Positions 19,511-27,937 of a stretch of 27,937 nucleotides of DNA are shown here, piece after piece. The stretch is from Pezizomycotina sp. ARF18. Taxonomy: Eukaryota; Ascomycota. The stretch lies in the NCBI GenBank assembly GCA_002224055.1, contig AZLU01000354.1, positions 1 through 27,937 of the forward strand. The letters are read 5' to 3'. The translations under genes and the position numbers were made by a program. Position 1 is the stretch's first letter; each line of letters opens with the position of its first letter. The notes beneath the pieces were generated by a model. That model saw only the letters and a list, made by a program, of their open reading frames with translations, did no database searches and had not been told where the DNA came from.

Positions 19511-21477
19511 ATAAATACCTTTTCTATAATTATAACTATTTTAAGATAATTTTATAGCCACCGATACTACTTTAGATAAAGTCTAAATCCCTATTATATA
19601 GATATATACTAATAGCTATACGAACCGCGTCTAGCGCTAAAGATCGTCTTACTATCTATATTATATTAACTACTACTGTCAATAACTTTTTATTATTATT
19701 TCTAACGCCGGAGTTCTTAATATCCTTACTATAATATCGCGTAGCTCTAATAAGCCGTTATTAGAATTAACTCATAATTATGCTAATCTCTTCTATTAAC
19801 CTAATACTATAATATACCGCGTATATACTTAGCGCTAACTACGCTAGCGTCTATAATACTTTTTACTCTCTTTGCCGGCTTAGTACCTATAATAGCTACG
19901 TATATACTTAGCGCTAATTATATCGAGATTATAATAATCTTATGCCTTTTATCTATACGTAAGTATAATATAATCTTATTATAAGGTATAATAGTATATA
20001 TTGTTAATATAAATAGCTATAAAAGATATAGTTATAGATATAAAAGAAGAACTTACCGCGGGAGGTATCTAAAACGGTAAGCATAATATAGATATAAGTA
20101 AGATAGTATGTAATGCTATATTCTTATACTTTCTTATTTTATTTTATATTTTAGATAAAGCTAGAAATAGTAATAGATAAGTAAAAATTTTTTTATATAT
20201 ATAATTTTAGAAGAAAGATTTTTTAAATTTATTTAATATTTAAATTTTATATAAATCTTTTCTCTTTTTTATAATATATATAGACTTAACTAGCCTCGCT
20301 ACTTAATAAGATAATATATTATAAGTTTTTTAGATTTAGTTTTATTTTAGTATATTTTATAGTTAAAATTTTTTATTATATATTTTTTTTACTAGTTTAC
20401 TATAATTAATCTTAGCTTAGATAGACTTAAGTAAAATATTATTTAAATAAAACTTTAATAATAAGATATAAAATATATTATAATTTTTATACTAAAAAGA
20501 GTTATAGTTTATACGCTTAGAATTAATTCATTTAATAATCTGAAAAGATTTAAGTAATACACTTTTAGTTTTAAGCTAGTCGTTAAGTTTTATATTTTAA
20601 TAAAGTATTATTTTTTCTTTATTTAAAATATTAGCTATTTAGCGTAGATTTATTAGTAAGTACACGTACTTATTTTAACTATTTAGAATTTTTATCTATA
20701 TTTTTTATAATTTTAACTAATTTCTTTAGTCTTTTTTTACTATTATATAGTTTACTAAACTATGTTTAGTATCGTTTAACGCGGGCCTTATAGCCGTACT
20801 TTATTTAAAGGAGATATCTTAATAAATATTAGTATATATATCTAAAAAAAATTCTCTAGTCCGAGACACTATAAGAACTCTTAGGATCTTAGAAGTCTTA
20901 TAGAATAACTCGATTCTATTAGATATAAGTATATTAACTAATTTTATAAGATAGCGTTAAGCGAGAGTTATTTATATAGATAAACAAGAGTTAATTATTT
21001 AACGAAAAAAGTTATTATACTAACTTTTAAAATAAATTATTTTTTATATAATCTTATATTTTTTTTTTCTTTTTAATAATTTAATAAAAGATTTTAAAAT
21101 ATAAATAAATCTCTAAGAGTTTTGTTAATAAATAATATTTTATAAGATAAATTAAATATAATATTTCTTAAAATTTCTTTTTATAAAATTAATTTTAAAA
21201 AAAAGATTATATTTCTAAAAGTTATTATATTTATTATAAGAGTTAAAAGAATATATTAAAATCTAATATAATTTAGCTAATAATCTATTATATAGTATTA
21301 TTATCTTTTTTAAAACTTTTAGTCGTCATAAAAGTATCTTTTAAATAAAATAATTTTATTTAGCGTTACTTTATTATAATCTAGTACTTCTCGCTAATAA
21401 TTAGAACAAGGTAATAGTGAAATCTTTCACTAAATAAGCTCGAAAAGCATGTACGGTATTACTATAGAGAATTATTA

Positions 21478-21675
21478 TTATATATTATATAAAATACTAT
21501 TAATCTCTATAGAATAAAGCTTTATATCTATATAGGATAATACTCTATATCTATAAAATAATACATAACTATATAGAATATTACTATTAATTATATAGAA
21601 TAATAAATTATATATATATAAAAATACTATTATATTATATAAAATAATACTCTTATATTTATAGAAGTATTAACA
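21478..21675. repeat. Degenerate short tandem array
   Basis: About seven or eight loosely conserved units of roughly 25-30 bases built on the words ATATAGAATAATACT and TATATCTATA. Strongly AT-rich, no coding sense. Confidence 0.45.
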
Positions 21676-21680
21676 CTATT

Positions 21681-21810
21681 TACTACGCTTTCTCCTCAGA
21701 TCTACACGTTAAAGAATAATTCTTTATCTATAAAAAATATACGCGTTTATTACTACGCTTTTTATATAGATATACGCGTTATAGAAAATCTTTATCTATA
21801 AAGAGCTATA
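21681..21810. repeat. Imperfect tandem duplication, about 70 bases
   Basis: Units starting at 21681 and 21751 both begin TACTACGCTTT, share an ACGCGTT or ACACGTT word, and end TCTTTATCTATAAA. The first still has CA steps (CTCAGATCTACACG) where the second has TA, as expected from RIP acting unevenly. Confidence 0.6.
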
Positions 21811-23802
21811 TTCCTTTCTACGGATATATACTTTATAAAAAGTTCTTTAGCTATAAATATAGGTTCTATAAATGTTAGCTCCTTAGCGATAACGTTAATA
21901 CGTATTCTCTATAGCTTAAAAGATAAAATATAATATCTTAGAAATAAAAAATAGTATTTACGTAATAAGAATTAAAAAAGAAGATTACTCTATTTCTCTC
22001 TTAAAGCTACGTATTAATATCGTAAATATAGATTAATAATTTATTAAAGTATATAAAATAGAAATAAAAAGGCTATAAAAAAGGCGATTCCTTATCATAT
22101 AGATAAAATAATAGACTTTCCTTAGCTATAAATATTACTATATTAAAGCGGCGTTTTCTAAATCTTTTATTTCTAGACTATAGAGATAAAAATATAAAGA
22201 ATAAAGCTATTAGAGTATAAAAATCTACTTTATATATACGCCGTCCTACGTAGCTTATATTTTTTATTTTAAATATTATAGCAGTAAGTAAAAAATATAT
22301 TAAGCGCTACTATTAGACTTCTTATAATATCGATATATAATAAAAAGAATATAATAAAAAAATATAAAGTAGTAAATAGAATTATAGAGGTTTAAATTAT
22401 TAATTCTAAAGATAATTAATAAGTCGTTCTATATATTATTTATTCTATATAAATAGAAATCTTTTTTTTTTTATTTATAATTTTTATTTATTCCTTCTAT
22501 TATATCTTTATAGCTTATATCTATATTCTTATCGCTAGATTTCTAAATAATAGCCTAATTATAGCTTATACGCAAATTATATAGGCTACTAATAATAATA
22601 GATAAAATTAAAATAACGCCTAATACTAATAGACTACTATTAGTTAGACTTTACGCGTTAGTATAGGCTAGATTTAGGCGCTAATTATTAGTAGTTTTAC
22701 TAACGCTTACTATAATAGTTAGCTTAAAAGAAGTTAGTATAATATATAGATAGGAATATATAAGAATAATTTTATTTTAGTTTTATATTAAAGTTAAATT
22801 CTCTTATATAAAGTAGCTACCTTCTACTAGTATATATTTAGATATATACTCGCTATATCTAGGGTCTATAGTATTAGGATATATATGGCGAGTACGTTAG
22901 ATATAGTAAAGCCTACTTATTTAAAGATAAATATCTATATATTTTAAAAGATTATATCTAGTTTTATATTCTTTAAAGCTAATAAATATATATAAATCTT
23001 TATAGTATTTATATCTTAATTCACGCTATATATATAGAGGTTTATTTTAGATATACTCGTTATCGCTTTAGATAATAATAGCGTTTCTAGCGATACCGTA
23101 CGCCTAAGCAACTTAGTAATAATTATAAATAGCCGGGTATAACGTATCTAATAACTTAAATAAGGTAGTAGCTATTATTCTATATATAGAGTAAATAAAA
23201 CGTCGTTAAACTTATAAAAACAATTACTTTTTATACTACTCTATATTATATTTATTATTATCGTTAACGTAGCTATATAGGCTTAAATTATTATAAATAT
23301 AGTAACTATTTTTTATTTAAAACTACCTTTTAAGAATAAGAGTTAATATTATCTTCTAACTTGTTCGTATAGTATAATATTAAGAGACTTTTTATAATAA
23401 TCTATAAAGGTAAACGCGATATAGTCTTATAAAAGTAAAATAATACTCGTATTAGATATGATTAATCTATAGATAAACTTAACGTAACTCTATAGACGCT
23501 AGACTACTAGGTATAATTAGAATAGATATTATAATAAGCAAAAACGTTAAAAAGACGTATATTACGTACGTATAAAAGGCTCTATATATATCTAGATAAA
23601 AAGAATAATACTAGAAAAGCTCTAACCGTTATAATATCTAGCTAGAGCGTAAAAAAAAATAGAGTTTATTTTTAATAGCTTTAACGTATATAGTACCGAT
23701 AGGTATCGCTATATAATTTATATATTACTTTTTTTTATCTCTATTCTATTCTAATAGCTAATAATATTATTTATATAAGATTAGTTTTATTAGCTAGGCT
23801 AA

Positions 23803-23823
23803 TTTTTTTTTTTTTTTTTTTTT
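23803..23823. repeat. Poly-T tract (21)
   Basis: Uninterrupted T run inside the AT-rich block. Confidence 0.7.
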
Positions 23824-26800
23824 CTTTTTTTTAAGATACTTAGAATATCGGCTATATATATTAGTTATCTAGCTAGTTTAATTTTTTATCTAAAGAGCTA
23901 GCGTATTAAAATATACTTTTTTTATAATCTAGCTATTATATTCTAGCCGCTATTTATGTTCTTTTAGGCGTTTAAACGGCTAAGATTTAATAATATAATA
24001 TTTTTAGACGAAAAATTGTAGATATAACTATAAAGGTAATATCGATTATTATTTTTTATTTTCTATATCTATTTTTACCTTACTATCGTTATTCCTTAAT
24101 ATTTATATATAGTTATCGTCTAAGCTAATACTAACGATAGCTATATTCGCTTATAACTTTATCTTCTAATACTTAAATCTTTTTATAAACGATAATCGAT
24201 ATAATCTTATATAACTATCTATAAGAGAGGATTAATATAATTAATTAAACTCTACTAAAGATACTCTAGTAGTTTTTTTATAGTTTTAGAATATATTATA
24301 AACGTAGTCTAAAGCTCTATTATTAATTTAATATCGTTAGAGATTCTTTATAGTATATATAAGCGCTAATAGATAGTAAGACTATCTATAAAAAATTATA
24401 AGCGATATCTAAAGATACCCGCTAGCTTTATATTTAATACGGGCCGTAATTAGTAACTATAAAACGCGTAACTAGTCTCGTAACCTATTTAGCTTATTAA
24501 GATATATTAACTAACTAATATATTTTAGATAAAGAGCTATATATTTTAAAATTATACTTATAAGTAGGGTTAAAATATTTAAAAAACTAATCTCTAAAGA
24601 GCGTTAAGAAAATTTTTTTATATTAATACTATCTTTAGCTCTTAGTAATATATTTAAAACTTCTTCTAAATTAGTATTTTTAACGTATATTTATTATTAG
24701 CTTAATATACGCCGTAAATCGTCTATATAAATTAAAGCTAGAAATATTCTATATTTTTAAATTTTTATCTTAGAGCTACCTATATAGCGAGTCTCCGATT
24801 AAAGAAGCTACGTAAATCGTTTATAAGAACTATAGAGATCTCTATAAATAAAAGAAATTTTATCTAAAAAAATATACTATAAACGCGATAAATAAGTCTA
24901 TATATGCTAACTAACTATTAATTTTTTATCTAAAAGAGATACTTTATCTTACGTAGCCGCTTTTAAAAGTTTTTATATAATTTTATTACTTAAATTAAAT
25001 TATTATCTTCTAAGCTAAATTAAAATATAGTATATAGCGTTAGCTATAAATATTAAAAAGTATATACTTATATAGGTAATAATTAAGTAAAATATTAACG
25101 CTCTATTAGCGCGCTTAGACTATATTTAGAACGTATTAAATAGCCTTGTAATAAATATAACTTATTACTATTAGCTATACTATTAATAATTAAGTTATAA
25201 AGGCTTTTTTTTCTTTTAACTCGGCGTAAGGTTATAGTAGTCTATTATTATAAGTTAAAGAAGCTTATTAGCTAAAATTTAAAATCTATAGATCTACGTA
25301 CTCTAGATCTTTCGCCTCTAAAGGTTATTTTTCTATCCTCTTTATCTATATAGCTCTATCTAACGGTAATTAACGTTCTCTTTACTAAATCTTACTAATT
25401 ATATTCTAGTTATAATCTATATTATTTATTAATTATCTAGATTAGACTACTATTAATAGCTTATCGTTAGCTCTACTACCTATTACGGGCTATAATTTTC
25501 TAACTCTTAAGAAGTAGTCGCTTTTTTTTTTTAGATATTATCTTAAAGATAAGATAATTTACTAATTATATATTAAATTTTTATTTACTATTATCTTTAA
25601 GAATCTTTTTTCTCTTAGATAGAGATTTAAAGAGTCTTTAATTCTTAATCTATCACTATTACTAAAAAGATAATAATTTTAATAGAAACTCTTATCTATT
25701 AACGCTATTAGCTAAAAAAAAATTATTCTCGTCCTACGCGTAAAGATCGCGAAAGGTATATATAGTAAGGCTATAGTTTATAAAAACTTAAGCTTTAGAG
25801 CTAGTATGATCTAATATAAAAATTATAATATAATTTTATTAGTTTTCTACTACTATAATAGTTTAAAATATACTATATCTCGTTATTTACGCTATTTTTT
25901 ATTAAAAGATTCTATCTAGTCTTTTTATATTTATAATATTAGAATTTATATCTAATCTTTAAATATCGTATAGCGGTATATTTTAATCTTACCTAACGTT
26001 TAATGTACTTATCTATTATTAATAAACTATTATATAAATATAAAAATCTTTATTATTATCTTAATTCTCTATAGTTAAATTATATTTAATCTAACGCGAG
26101 ATTTTTTATAAGAAAGATATATATTATTAGCTAGTTTATTTTAATTAGCCTAGACCTATTAAAATATACGCGGCTTCTAGTAGCTAATATCCCTTTCTAT
26201 AGAGAGATAAATATATTTTTCTTATTATATTAAAAATTAGACGCTATTTAGCGTCTTCGCTAATAAAGGCTTCTTAAAATATTTTTAGAGCTTTTAAAAG
26301 GCGTCTTTACTTAACTATATATTTAGCTATATAGATAAGTACGGTATAGAAAGTTAAAATAATCTAAAAGTTATAGTTTACTCTCTATATCTAAAATAAT
26401 AGAGTAAAATAAATTTATCTACTTATTATATTTATCTTTAATAGTTAATAAACCTATTTTTATTTTAGATACGCTATAATTTACTTTAAGATATACTACT
26501 AAGAATAATTAAATTAATAGATATTAATCTTGTTTAATTTACTTATAAATTCTTATACGTAAGTAATAGCGGCTATAGATATAATATTATACGCGGTTAT
26601 TAAAGAAGTTAAATCCTAATCTACGTTTATATTATTAGTAAGATTTATAGACTTTTAAATGATAAAAAATCTACTATTATTAAAGCTAAGTTAAAATTAT
26701 AACGCGAGTAGTAATAAGCTCTTTATTAAAAAATATTTTTAGCTTAAGCGATCTACTATATTCTCTATCTTTAAGCTAGAAATATTAGAAGCGTCCTTAA

Positions 26801-27937
26801 TCTATAAAAGCTATATATATATCTAAAGCCTCAAACTACTACTTATAGCGATATTATAATTAAAACTTTTAAACGTAAATTCTTTTTTACTATCGTTTTT
26901 ATAAAGATCTTAAACTATTTTTTTAAATATTAAGCGGCGATATATAGATATTTAATAAAGTTTTAATTCTTTTTTAATAAGCGTTATCTATAGATAAAGT
27001 ACTTAAGTTTAATAGTTTAGGCTCGTTACTCTAGAAGTAAAATTTTTAATATACTCGCTATTACTTAATTAGATCGTATAAAGATCGCTAGTAGGTATTA
27101 CTATAGAAAATATAAAAAAAATACTTAGGTATTAGTTTTATAGATAAAGAGTAGCTATTTTTTTTTTTAATACTAAAAAAGATAATTTTTAATATATTAT
27201 GTTATTATAAAATCACTTTAACTTAGTTCGCTATTATAATTAGGGTTTATATATCTTTAAAAACTCTTTACTATTATTTTTAGGTTATTTTTTATAAAGA
27301 TCTTACTTATATCTATTATCTACTATTATAATCTAGAATAATAGTAAACTATATAAATTTAAATCTTACTAAAGTGGCTCTCGCGGTATTTAATAGATAT
27401 TTAAAATAATTTATATATTAATTTTAATAATTTAATTACTATATCTAAAGATTATACTTACTAAAAGAAAAGAGCGTTAGAAAGGCGCGAGTTATATAGT
27501 TAATGGTATAAATTTATTTATAAATTACTTGACAATCTTAGATACTTAACTATTAATATTTTATCGTCGTCTTTTAAGCTATTTTTACTATTTATATAGT
27601 TCTTTATCTATAGTATAGCTAGAATATTAGATAAGTATTTTAATATTCTAAAAGCGTTACTTTTTATTAGTATTAACTCGCGTACGTAGCGCTCTGCTAT
27701 AATAAATAAAAATATATTATACGTTTTTTCTTTTTTTTTAGTTTAACGCGCCGTCTAGCGTTTTTATAGTCTTTTCGCGGCCTCTTAGGCGGCTAGATCT
27801 TAATATATTAGAAATATTTAGCCGGTAGGATTATTATTATCTATAATATTAATTATCTAAATAATACTAAAAGAGTCTTTATCGCTATACTATATTTCTT
27901 TAGAGCTTATAAGTTTATTTATTAACGTTAATCTTCT

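Larger units (their letters stand above)
18040..27937. other. Long RIP-type AT-rich block; no readable gene
   Basis: Nearly 10 kb of very AT-rich DNA in which CA and TG steps are almost gone (for example none in 22801-22860 or 24301-24360), while CG steps remain (ACGT, GCGC, CGCG words are frequent). Stop codons occur every few codons in all frames. This is the expected end product of repeat-induced point mutation on repeated elements, so the block is probably a stack of dead transposons. I could not recognise any transposon domain by eye. The block continues past the window end. Confidence 0.75.

Noticed and set aside
18040-27937. Centromere-like or mitochondrial DNA for the AT-rich block
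   Set aside because: The retained CG steps and lost CA/TG fit RIP; no mitochondrial genes are visible. A centromeric position cannot be excluded but nothing here shows it.

Overview
The window looks like nuclear DNA of a filamentous ascomycete (Pezizomycotina). The genes are split by short GT-AG introns (about 75-220 bases). The recognisable proteins are of the fungal type: CTP synthase, the F-box/WD40 protein Cdc4 and the autophagy scaffold Atg17. The non-genic DNA is of the RIP (repeat-induced point mutation) type: very AT-rich, with the dinucleotides CA and TG almost absent while CG is kept. I cannot place the species.

Layout. 1-660 is mutated AT-rich DNA holding a 222-base element with terminal inverted repeats and a perfect 8-base target duplication (hAT-like MITE). 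About 780-15,400 is a normal-composition gene island. It holds unassigned open fragments (782-1302), a decayed Sel1/TPR-repeat gene (about 1440-3150, + strand), a probable HMG-box gene (3761-4994, +), CTP synthase in nine exons (8319 to 5544, -), a 1.4 kb divergent intergenic region, CDC4 in five exons (about 9734-12325, +) and ATG17 in four exons (14861 to 13085, -). From about 15,700 the sequence turns AT-rich again. Inside this arm sit a small non-autonomous LTR element (16139-17460) with a GC-rich tandem-repeat core, a fragment of a Lys/Glu-rich reading frame (17546-17695), and a second copy of the hAT-like MITE (17824-18039). The last 9.9 kb (18040-27937) is a continuous RIP-type block with no readable gene and a few short tandem duplications.

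The genes are unrelated housekeeping functions (pyrimidine nucleotide synthesis, SCF ubiquitin ligase specificity, start of autophagy), not an operon or cluster. CTPS and CDC4 diverge from one intergenic region; CDC4 and ATG17 converge; the HMG-box gene and CTPS converge.

The most striking coding observation is that CTPS and CDC4 keep nearly perfect protein conservation and nearly all splice sites. Yet each needs about ten single-base corrections, and in CDC4 almost all are one missing G where the frame needs GG or more. The neighbouring ATG17 needs only one (an extra T). This is either an indel-prone assembly or early pseudogene decay of a duplicated segment. The most unusual non-coding structure is the LTR element, whose core repeats a short GC-rich module about 13 times and a hairpin (CGTAGCT-NNN-AGCTACG) three times with a fixed stem and a variable loop. 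I found no tRNA, rRNA or CRISPR array.
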